A stretch of DNA of 23,771 nucleotides, from positions 1 to 23,771 of the forward strand of contig JANRKG010000034.1 in the NCBI GenBank assembly GCA_033763635.1. Direction: 5' to 3'. The position numbers were made by a program, and so were the translations under genes. Of the stretch, positions 14,637 to 20,535 are shown piece by piece; positions within the stretch are counted from its first letter, which is position 1; each line of letters begins with the position of its first letter. The stretch is from JANRKG01 sp033763635. GTDB taxonomy: Bacteria > Cyanobacteriota > Cyanobacteriia > GCF-001939115. The notes beneath the pieces are model-generated. The model was not told the origin of the DNA, made no database searches, and worked only from the letters and a program-made list of their open reading frames with translations.

Positions 14637-14929
14637 GGTACGCCTCTTGGACACGGGCTTCGGTAAAATTATCTACGAAAGGGGGAGTTGCAGCGATTTT
14701 GGATCGTAGATTTTAGGTTTTGCTTCTAGATTCTGGATGAAGAGATGGGGGTTACACCTCATCCCCTGTACGTGAATTGACTCAAAATCGTTCGTTGAAA
14801 ATCATCAATCCAGATAAATAGCACTTGCTAATTTTGCTTTCTCATTTTTTGTTCAAGCATTCTTTAAGCAAATGCACTCCCTCCTTTAGGATAGGGAATA
14901 GGTATAAAGACGCATTAGGAGATTTTTCT
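14637..14929. other. 293-bp divergent region between the universal stress gene and pgk
   Basis: It contains an inverted repeat ATCTACGA (14671-14678) / TCGTAGAT (14704-14711) with a 25-bp spacer, nearer the stress gene. The pgk ribosome site AGGAG is at 14917-14921, eight bases before GTG. I see no riboswitch consensus and no small RNA gene. Promoters for both genes must lie here, but no convincing -35/-10 pair stands out. Confidence 0.5.
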
Positions 14930-16132
14930 GTGTCCAAGAAAACTTTAGCAGATTTGTCAGCGTCCGATTTAGCCGGAAAGCGCGTGCTGGTGCGGGTTGA
15001 CTTCAACGTTCCAATGGATAAAGCAGGCAATATTACGGATGATACTCGGATTCGGGCAGCCCTACCGACGATTCAAGACCTGACCTCAAAGGGCGCGAAA
15101 GTGATTCTCACTAGCCACTTTGGTCGTCCCAAGGGTGTGGATGACAGCTTACGTCTGACCCCCATTGGGGTGCGTCTGTCCGAATTGCTGGGTAAACCCG
15201 TTGTCAAGTGCGATGATTGCATCGGCGATGAAGTGGCTGCAAAAGTTGCAGGCTTGCAGGATGGGGATGTCGCTCTGCTAGAGAATGTTCGTTTCTACCC
15301 CGAAGAAGAAAAGAACGATCCTGAATTCGCGAAGAAACTGGCTTCTGTTGCTGACCTGTACGTGAACGATGCGTTCGGAACGGCCCACCGTGCCCATGCT
15401 TCCACTGAAGGCGTAACCCACTATCTGAAGCCGTCTGTCGCGGGTTTCCTGATTGGGAAAGAGTTGGAATATCTCCAAAATGCGATCGAAAATCCCCAAC
15501 GGCCCTTAGCTGCGATCGTCGGGGGGTCCAAGGTCTCCAGCAAAATCGGGGTGATTGAAACTCTGCTAGAGAAAGTGGACAAGCTGATCATTGGCGGTGG
15601 GATGATCTTCACCTTCTACAAGGCTCGTGGGTTGAACGTTGGGAAGTCCCTGGTGGAAGAGGACAAGCTAGAACTGGCCCGCACCCTGGAAGCAAAGGCG
15701 AAGGAAAAGGGTGTAGCGCTTCTCTTGCCGACGGATGTGGTCATTGCGGATAACTTTGCAGCCGATGCCAATGCCCAAACGGTTAGCATTGAGGCGATCC
15801 CCGATGGTTGGATGGGACTGGATATCGGTCCTGACAGCATCAAGGTATTCCAGGAAGCTCTCGCAGACTGCAAGAGTGTGATCTGGAATGGCCCTATGGG
15901 GGTATTTGAGTTCGATAAGTTCGCAGTAGGGACGGAGGCGATCGCCCAAACTCTGGCGGAACTGACGGGAACAGGCACCATCACCATTATTGGCGGTGGG
16001 GACTCCGTAGCCGCTGTGGAAAAGGTTGGTGTGGCTGAGAAGATGAGTCACATTTCGACAGGGGGTGGAGCCAGCCTGGAACTGTTGGAAGGGAAAGAAC
16101 TACCCGGAATCGCAGCCCTGGATGAGGCATAA
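14930..16132 (+). CDS. pgk: Phosphoglycerate kinase
   Basis: This 400-aa enzyme interconverts 3-phosphoglycerate/ATP and 1,3-bisphosphoglycerate/ADP in the Calvin cycle and glycolysis, in the cytoplasm. N-domain substrate motifs are RVDFNVPMD (about 22-30), SHFGRPKG, and ENVRFYPEEEKND. The hinge and C-domain carry GGSKVSSKI, the ATP-binding IGGGMIFTF, IWNGPMGVFE, GGGDSVAA and STGGGASLELL. The length equals the family norm. The start is GTG at 14930 with AGGAG eight bases upstream; the frame is open further 5' but those residues are not Pgk-like. It is monocistronic, followed directly by the GTAGAGA palindrome at 16148-16176, which could act as its terminator or mRNA-stabilising hairpin. Confidence 0.98.
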   Translation: MSKKTLADLSASDLAGKRVLVRVDFNVPMDKAGNITDDTRIRAALPTIQDLTSKGAKVILTSHFGRPKGVDDSLRLTPIGVRLSELLGKPVVKCDDCIGDEVAAKVAGLQDGDVALLENVRFYPEEEKNDPEFAKKLASVADLYVNDAFGTAHRAHASTEGVTHYLKPSVAGFLIGKELEYLQNAIENPQRPLAAIVGGSKVSSKIGVIETLLEKVDKLIIGGGMIFTFYKARGLNVGKSLVEEDKLELARTLEAKAKEKGVALLLPTDVVIADNFAADANAQTVSIEAIPDGWMGLDIGPDSIKVFQEALADCKSVIWNGPMGVFEFDKFAVGTEAIAQTLAELTGTGTITIIGGGDSVAAVEKVGVAEKMSHISTGGGASLELLEGKELPGIAALDEA

Positions 16133-16147
16133 CGATCGGTAAGGTCC

Positions 16148-16176
16148 GTAGAGACGTTCTAACAGAACATCTCTAC
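16148..16176. repeat. GTAGAGA palindromic element, copy 2
   Basis: GTAGAGACGTTCT (16148-16160), AAC loop, AGAACATCTCTAC (16164-16176). The arms are complementary except for one C/A mismatch on the plus strand, which becomes a G-U on the minus strand. It is followed by GGCTTTTCGG. It is the same family as 3724-3752 and sits 16 bp after the pgk stop codon. The rest of the 16133-16268 gap shows nothing else. Confidence 0.8.
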
Positions 16177-16268
16177 GGCTTTTCGGAAGCTGCGGGTTAA
16201 AACTTCCACCCACAGAGCGCGTAGCTTTTCAGGCTAGAATTGAGCAGGCGTTAAAAGTTTTAAGGATC

Positions 16269-16649
16269 ATGGTTGAACGACCTATTAAAAAGTCGGAGCG
16301 GGCGGAGCGGGCAGTAAGCGAACCCCAGAGTGAACCCCAAACCGATCGGAACGATCGGAACGATCGGAACGATCGTGGGAACGATCGTCCGAAGCGGAAT
16401 GGTGGGGAACGGAAAGGCGACCGCGAAAAAGGTCGGGGCAATCGAGGAAAAGGACGAGGTGAGCAGGAAGAGAAGCAACCTGCTCCTGCCCTTGCGTTGA
16501 TGCGAGGCCCGAAACCCAGTCCAAAACCAGAACCGAAGGTAGAAGAAGTTGCGCCTGAAGAAGTGGCGGCTGAAGAAGTTGTCTCAGAAGCCGTGACCGA
16601 GGATGTAGCGCCCGAAGCAGTGGTGGCTGATGCTGCTTCGGAAAGTTAA
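16269..16649 (+). CDS. Low-complexity, probably disordered protein (basic R/G/D/N half, acidic V/E/A half)
   Basis: This 126-aa protein has no recognisable fold. Residues 1-24 are KKSERAERAVSEPQSE-like. Residues about 25-36 are DRN/DRG repeats encoded by CGATCGGAA units. Residues 37-67 are rich in Arg, Gly and Lys (KGRGNRGKGRGE), resembling RGG-type nucleic-acid-binding tails. Residues 85-126 are a repetitive acidic VAPEEVAAEEVV segment. The split charge pattern suggests an intrinsically disordered protein that could bind RNA or self-associate; this is inference. ATG at 16269 follows AAGG. A hairpin with a T-run at 16663-16704 gives it its own terminator. It converges on the DUF2721 gene with a 24-bp gap. 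Confidence 0.65.
   Translation: MVERPIKKSERAERAVSEPQSEPQTDRNDRNDRNDRGNDRPKRNGGERKGDREKGRGNRGKGRGEQEEKQPAPALALMRGPKPSPKPEPKVEEVAPEEVAAEEVVSEAVTEDVAPEAVVADAASES
16343..16387 (+). repeat. In-frame CGATCGGAA microsatellite
   Basis: CGATCG occurs at 16343, 16352, 16361, 16370 and 16382: five copies in 45 bp, the first four at a 9-bp period (unit CGATCGGAA). It encodes Asp-Arg-Asn triplets without breaking the frame. Confidence 0.9.
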
Positions 16650-16662
16650 TTGAAGAAGGCAG

Positions 16663-16704
16663 AGGGGAAATGCTTAAAGCAGCGACATGGGTTTCCCCTT
16701 TTTC
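16663..16704 (+). terminator. Rho-independent terminator of the disordered-protein gene
   Basis: AGGGGAAA (16663-16670) pairs with TTTCCCCT (16692-16699) and is followed by TTTTTCT. The loop contains a second small stem, TGCTT-A-AAGCA (16671-16681). It overlaps the 3' end of the converging DUF2721 gene (stop at 16674). Confidence 0.6.
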
Positions 16705-17237
16705 TCCCAATCATCCTCACTGACTTCAATCATGATGACTGGGTAAGAAATAAAGATGTCAATGCCTAAGAACGTAATGCCTGAGAGCAACAGCAGAATG
16801 CCGATCATGAACAGGTAAAGGGAAATGGCAGAGTTCAGCGAAACCTCCAGTAAAAAATCCAGGGCGATCGAACAGGAGGTCAGTACAAAGAAAATCGCTG
16901 CCAGAAGATGACACAGAATCGAGTTGCGAATACACCAGGTTGCCTTTAACAGTCGCGAAAGTTGTTGGTTGACGTTCAAAACTCGCGATCGTTCCAGGTT
17001 ACAGCGAATGGGTTCTGAACCAAGCTCCTGTTTGGGGGGATTTGCCAGACAAACGGTTAGGGCTTCCGTTAGTTTGCGCTTTTCTGCGTTCAAATCTCGG
17101 ATCTTAGCCAGAACTGCAACATAGCGGGCATTCAAACCCAATAGAAATAGGGCAGTTGCTGAAACCATCACGGCAGGCGCGAGGATGGCTTGAATGGCCT
17201 GGGTCGCTGTAATTGCTGTCGAGAGGGGATCATTCAT
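16674..17237 (-). CDS. DUF2721-family membrane protein
   Basis: This 187-aa protein matches DUF2721. The N-terminal membrane segment (about 14-36, AIQAILAPAVMVSATALFLLGLN) carries the family-typical APAVMVSA. A cytoplasmic-looking basic loop follows (RDLNAEKRKLTEAL), then two transmembrane helices near 105-128 (ILCHLLAAIFFVLTSCSIALDFL) and 138-162 (LYLFMIGILLLLSGITFLGI). The acidic tail ends EVSEDDWEKKGK. The function of the family is unknown. ATG at 17237 follows the methyltransferase stop by 1 bp, so it is almost certainly co-translated with that gene. Its 3' end overlaps the terminator of the opposite gene. Confidence 0.85.
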   Translation of the reverse strand: MNDPLSTAITATQAIQAILAPAVMVSATALFLLGLNARYVAVLAKIRDLNAEKRKLTEALTVCLANPPKQELGSEPIRCNLERSRVLNVNQQLSRLLKATWCIRNSILCHLLAAIFFVLTSCSIALDFLLEVSLNSAISLYLFMIGILLLLSGITFLGIDIFISYPVIMIEVSEDDWEKKGKPMSLL

Positions 17238-17238
17238 T

Positions 17239-18048
17239 TCACTCAGAAGTTTGGAATTGTTTGATCAAAGAACAGTGGGCTAGCTGGTTCGATAATTCAC
17301 CTTGCTTTGTAATGAGAACACAACCCCGTTTGGCTCCCGTTTCCTGCGTAGCAGGACAGGCCGGATAAAAGGGAACGAGGTGATAGTGCCGCAAAGTTGA
17401 CTCAATATAATCCAGATTCAAAGTTTGACCCGGACCATAGTGATCGTAGGTGTAACCCGAATCGTCAGGTACTTGAAAGTCATCAACCATAATGACAAAT
17501 CGATCCCAGTTTTCCGCAATGCGGCTCATCTCTTCCCCTAAGGGTAAGTCCTCATACCAATGGGCATCCAGGTAGAAAAAGGCAGTCAATTGGGTCAGAT
17601 TGGGATTCTTCGCCATTTTTTCTAGAAATTGGCGAGAATCCAGGTTTTCCAGGGTAATATTCTCAAACTTTGCCAGCCGCATTTGGGCGATCGCATGGTA
17701 CCGGGGGTTGATTTCCGTCGAGAAAACTGGCAGACCTGACACTTCAGCCATGTAGCCTGTGGTATTGCCCGTCCAGGTTCCTGTTTCTAGAATGACTTGA
17801 AAATCAAGACGGGTGATTAACTCCTGAAAAATTTGCTTCCGGAGAATTTGTCCGTTGAAGCCAATCTCGTCAGCCTTCTGGTAGTGAGGACTGCTAATCA
17901 AAACATCGATCGCATCCTCCAGATTCTTGACCCGCACCTTGAGCCTTTTCGTCAGGCGTTCCAACTCGTGCAGTCGAGTATCCACTGTTCGCATGTAGCT
18001 TTTCAGCGACGGAGGGAGAATCAACTGAAGCAAACTGGGCCGAGGCAT
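17239..18048 (-). CDS. Class I SAM-dependent methyltransferase with N-terminal coiled coil
   Basis: This 269-aa protein has a coiled-coil/helical N-terminus (about 15-55, VDTRLHELERLTKRLKVRVKNLEDAID), then a Rossmann methyltransferase domain. Motif I is ILETGTWTGNTTGYMA (about 86-101). The motif II acidic region is FSTEINPRY, and FFYLDAHWYEDLPLGEE resembles the metal- and substrate-binding loop of TylF/cephalosporin-hydroxylase-like methyltransferases. The acceptor is unknown; relatives methylate sugars in polysaccharide or natural-product pathways. ATG at 18048 is the only good start. It lies 45 bp after the zinc-ribbon gene and 1 bp before DUF2721. No sugar-biosynthesis genes are near, so context does not help. 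Confidence 0.82.
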   Translation of the reverse strand: MPRPSLLQLILPPSLKSYMRTVDTRLHELERLTKRLKVRVKNLEDAIDVLISSPHYQKADEIGFNGQILRKQIFQELITRLDFQVILETGTWTGNTTGYMAEVSGLPVFSTEINPRYHAIAQMRLAKFENITLENLDSRQFLEKMAKNPNLTQLTAFFYLDAHWYEDLPLGEEMSRIAENWDRFVIMVDDFQVPDDSGYTYDHYGPGQTLNLDYIESTLRHYHLVPFYPACPATQETGAKRGCVLITKQGELSNQLAHCSLIKQFQTSE

Positions 18049-18092
18049 ATCCTACAATCCAAAGCGTCCCCTTCAACGGGGTAACGTGATCA

Positions 18093-18947
18093 TTATGGAT
18101 TGCAATACTGGCATTGGGAAGGGTCTGCTGTCTCCACCCCATCGGGGAACGGAATTTCCTCCTGATATTCACACTTGCGGCAGCGATACACCGTCGATCG
18201 CGTCAGAGGCGTTGGCATGCTGCACAACTCGCAGCGTAATCCCGCCTTGCGTTCAATCAATTCAAATCCGGGCCAGTCACACTGGGGGCAACAGTGGTTC
18301 AGCTTGGCAATTAAATCCTCCGTTGCGGCAGCGATCACCTTCATCCGGCTGGGATTATAAAGCGCCCGCATATCGGTTTCTACATGTACCTGACCATCAG
18401 GCGAATAGGAGAAAGCGAGATCCAGGGCTTGTTCCAAGGTTTCCTCTGTTGTAATCCCCTTAAAAATATGCTCCGGATTCTGAGGATTCGCATGAACCAT
18501 TACCACCAATCCGTGCGCTGGAAACCCAACTTTTTGGGCAAACCGTCTCGCTTCGTCTGGCGTTTGCACACGAGCATGGCTAAAATTGGTTGCCGTAGAA
18601 AGAACCTGCCCCACGACCTCCAACCCCAATTTCTGATCTAGCAGCAGCACCAGTTCCCGATCGCACGGCAGAGCCGGAAACAGAGGATGGGGACCAAAAC
18701 TCCCCTCACTAGCAACCGCCAACTGTTCCCCAGTTAACGTCAATACGGCCTCCGCCTTGGCACGGGCTGCTTCCATCTGATCCCCTGCCCGCTTCACGTC
18801 CCGTGTAAACGTTCCAAACTGATCCGTATTGAAGAATGGAGGGACGATCGGGCACACTCCCAAATGCTGAGTCAGTAAGGGGGCGATTGCCTCTTCTTTC
18901 CGGTGCATTGTGGCGATCACAGCAGTGCGATCAATAAATAAGGACAC
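18093..18947 (-). CDS. DUF6671-type protein with C-terminal zinc ribbons
   Basis: This 284-aa protein has an N-terminal alpha/beta domain beginning VSLFIDRTAVIATMHRKEEAIAPLL, with GEQLAVASEGSFGPHP and DRELVLLLD further on. The C-terminal 75 residues carry four Cys pairs: CPQC, CELC, CRKC and CQYC, which make two zinc ribbons. I believe this is the family named DUF6671, of unknown function; zinc ribbons suggest nucleic acid or protein binding. The start is GTG at 18947, which puts the ATMH stretch close to the N-terminus; the ribosome site is weak (AAGAAG). It stands between two methyltransferase genes on the same strand, 95 bp or less from each, so a loose operon is plausible. Confidence 0.75.
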   Translation of the reverse strand: MSLFIDRTAVIATMHRKEEAIAPLLTQHLGVCPIVPPFFNTDQFGTFTRDVKRAGDQMEAARAKAEAVLTLTGEQLAVASEGSFGPHPLFPALPCDRELVLLLDQKLGLEVVGQVLSTATNFSHARVQTPDEARRFAQKVGFPAHGLVVMVHANPQNPEHIFKGITTEETLEQALDLAFSYSPDGQVHVETDMRALYNPSRMKVIAAATEDLIAKLNHCCPQCDWPGFELIERKAGLRCELCSMPTPLTRSTVYRCRKCEYQEEIPFPDGVETADPSQCQYCNP

Positions 18948-19042
18948 GGTTCTTCTTGGAATGAACGATGAAATGGACGATGGAAACGGAAATAAATTAA
19001 CAGGTAAATGGTTGCCTGCCCTGCGAATCGATCTTTTAAGGA

Positions 19043-19834
19043 TTATTTTCTGCTCGCGGTTGATTCGCTCCTTGCGGTTCCCTCAACGCTCCCCTTTTTT
19101 GCAAAAACCATAAAGTGCTGCTGGGGAAGAAATTCCTGGGTTTCCTGCCAGGTTAAGCCGATCGCTTCTAACTCTTTGCGGACCTGGCCCTGAGTCATCT
19201 TGTGCAAGCGTTTAATGGGCACAAAAGGATTCTCCCCCCGATACTCGACCAGGGCAACCCGTCCCCCCGGTTTTAAGGCCCGGACGATCCCTTCCATCAT
19301 TTCATGGGGGTAGGCAAATTCGTGATACGCATCCACCATCAAGGCCAGGTCAATGCTACTGGGGGGTAGATTGGGGTCTGTTTCTGTTCCCAAAACAGGT
19401 TGAACATTGGCAATATTCTTTTCCTGCTTGAGAAAGGTCAAGATCTCAATCATTTCAGGTTGAATGTCCACTGCCAGCACTTGGCCCTGCGGAACCAGGG
19501 GAGCCATGCGAAAGCTGAAATATCCAGTCCCCGCGCCTAAATCCGCCACAACATCCGTAGGCTTTAGACGCAGGGCTTCTACCACCCGTTGGGGTTGTTC
19601 TTCCCGCTCTCGACTCGATCGCTCTAACCACCCTGCCCCTTGATGCCCCATCACCTGGGCAATCTCCCGCCCCAGGTAAACCTTGCCAATGCCGTCTCCA
19701 CTGGGAACAGCCCGCATCTCATAAAAGGAAGGGGCTGGGGTGACGGGAGCCGCCAGGGTACTCAATGGCAAACTCAAGCTGATGAACCCTACCAATAACA
19801 ATCTCAGCAAGGAGTTTAAGAATAGGTTAAGCAT
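19043..19834 (-). CDS. SAM-dependent methyltransferase-like protein with signal peptide
   Basis: This is 263 aa from ATG at 19834. Residues 1-29 (LFLNSLLRLLLVGFISLSLPLSTLAA) form a clear signal peptide. A longer frame to 19924 adds a second hydrophobic stretch and is less likely. KVYLGREIAQVMGHQGAGWLER (about 51-72) is a conserved stretch I associate with exported methyltransferase-like proteins. Motif I is VADLGAGTG (about 96-104), then VLAVDIQPEMIE and a typical LKPGGRVALVEYRG strand. All Rossmann motifs are intact, so it could bind SAM. How an exported enzyme would obtain SAM is unclear. The C-terminus is low complexity. Its promoter shares the 196-bp divergent gap with the 56-aa gene. Confidence 0.8.
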   Translation of the reverse strand: MLNLFLNSLLRLLLVGFISLSLPLSTLAAPVTPAPSFYEMRAVPSGDGIGKVYLGREIAQVMGHQGAGWLERSSREREEQPQRVVEALRLKPTDVVADLGAGTGYFSFRMAPLVPQGQVLAVDIQPEMIEILTFLKQEKNIANVQPVLGTETDPNLPPSSIDLALMVDAYHEFAYPHEMMEGIVRALKPGGRVALVEYRGENPFVPIKRLHKMTQGQVRKELEAIGLTWQETQEFLPQQHFMVFAKKGSVEGTARSESTASRK

Positions 19835-20030
19835 GGTTACAGAAAGGCGTTTTTTGAGGAGCAGGAGGCACATTAGTAATAGGAAGGCGATCGGAACCCC
19901 CCAAGCTCCTGTGATGGAAATCACGGAGAAAAAAGCTTACAAACACAAAAAGTAGTCTGAAATACACGGGGAAATCCCTGAAGTCACCTTCATCAATCAA
20001 CTCTATCTGAGTGATGGGAGATTTTGAGAT

Positions 20031-20201
20031 ATGACTGCTACTGTTGTCAACCCTGATGTCACCCTCGAAGTTGTTACATTCCCTTTAGAAACCTCTAAAG
20101 TGAGGGAAGTCCCTGTCCAATGCCGCAAGGTTAGACCCATCATGAAGTGGTACACAGCAGAAGGAAAGCTAGTGTGCAAATGGGTGCCTGATACGGTTTG
20201 A
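20031..20201 (+). CDS. Small hypothetical protein, 56 aa
   Basis: ATG at 20031 has GGGAG at 20016-20020, ten bases upstream. The frame runs 56 codons to TGA. The protein begins MTATVVNPDVTLEVVTFPLE, has a basic centre (QCRKVRPIMKWY) and ends EGKLVCKWVPDTV. Alternating hydrophobic residues suggest a small beta-rich domain; two Cys (31 and 49) are present. There is no membrane segment or signal. A strong terminator follows at 20310-20360, supporting an independent transcript. The antisense frame covering the same DNA has no ribosome site. I do not recognise the family with certainty. Codon use is mixed and ordinary. Confidence 0.55.
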   Translation: MTATVVNPDVTLEVVTFPLETSKVREVPVQCRKVRPIMKWYTAEGKLVCKWVPDTV

Positions 20202-20309
20202 TTAACCCTTCCTGATAACCCTGCAATCAAGTTCTGGCAGGTAAAATTAAGGCCAGCAAAAAGCGAAGGCCAGCAAATAGCTCGATCAAACAATCACTAA
20301 AAAAATCCA

Positions 20310-20360
20310 ATAAAAAACCCCTGAGCGTCTTTCCGTGTTTCGACTTCAGGGGTTTTTTAT
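20310..20360. terminator. Strong bidirectional Rho-independent terminator
   Basis: The 15-base arm ATAAAAAACCCCTGA (20310-20324) is perfectly complementary to TCAGGGGTTTTTTAT (20346-20360), with a 21-base loop that can add GTC/GAC pairs. It has the A-run/GC-stem/T-run symmetry of terminators that work on both strands. It would end the 56-aa gene transcript and insulate the histidine kinase promoter. Confidence 0.88.
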
Positions 20361-20480
20361 TTCAGTTCCACTCCTCACAACAATGAGTATATCTCCTCAG
20401 GCCACTCTTGTCTACTCTTCCTTAAGGCCAATTTTATAGATGCCTGTTCCATCAAGATTGGAACTGCTTATCCCAGGGTC

Positions 20481-20502
20481 GTCACAAAATTGTCACAAAG
20501 TT
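20481..20502 (+). promoter_or_regulatory. Tandem 11-bp direct repeat, PhoB/OmpR-type operator candidate
   Basis: GTCACAAAATT and GTCACAAAGTT follow each other with no gap (20481-20491, 20492-20502), 34 bp before the kinase ATG. Tandem half-sites at 11 bp are the hallmark of OmpR/PhoB winged-helix binding, and the sequence resembles the E. coli Pho box (CTGTCATA-type halves). It differs from the cyanobacterial CTTAACCT Pho box consensus. Confidence 0.45.
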
Positions 20503-20535
20503 GTTTTAGGCTGAAAAAAGAATAACCTTTCAGTT

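Larger units (their letters stand above)
20202..20535. other. Intergenic region between the 56-aa gene and the histidine kinase
   Basis: This 334-bp region holds a 12-bp direct repeat AAGGCCAGCAAA (20249-20260 and 20266-20277), a strong terminator (20310-20360), and a tandem 11-bp repeat close to the kinase gene (20481-20502). No open frame with a ribosome site is seen. Confidence 0.6.

Noticed and set aside
14643..14654. GTGTCCAAGA shared by the region before the stress gene ATG and by the pgk start
   Set aside because: Ten bases on opposite strands with no further similarity; chance is enough to explain it.
16285..16710. Minus-strand 141-codon frame opposite the disordered protein gene
   Set aside because: Composition mirrors the repeat (DRS/FRS runs), no ribosome site; the plus frame has ATG, AAGG and a terminator.
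20003..20293. 96-codon minus-strand frame over the 56-aa gene
   Set aside because: Starts inside a spacer without a ribosome site and runs antisense to a better-supported frame.
20370..20385. ACTCCTCACAA, similar to the conserved single-stranded core of the cyanobacterial small RNA Yfr1
   Set aside because: Yfr1 needs this core between two hairpins with a terminator on its 3' side. Here the terminator is on the 5' side and no second hairpin follows.
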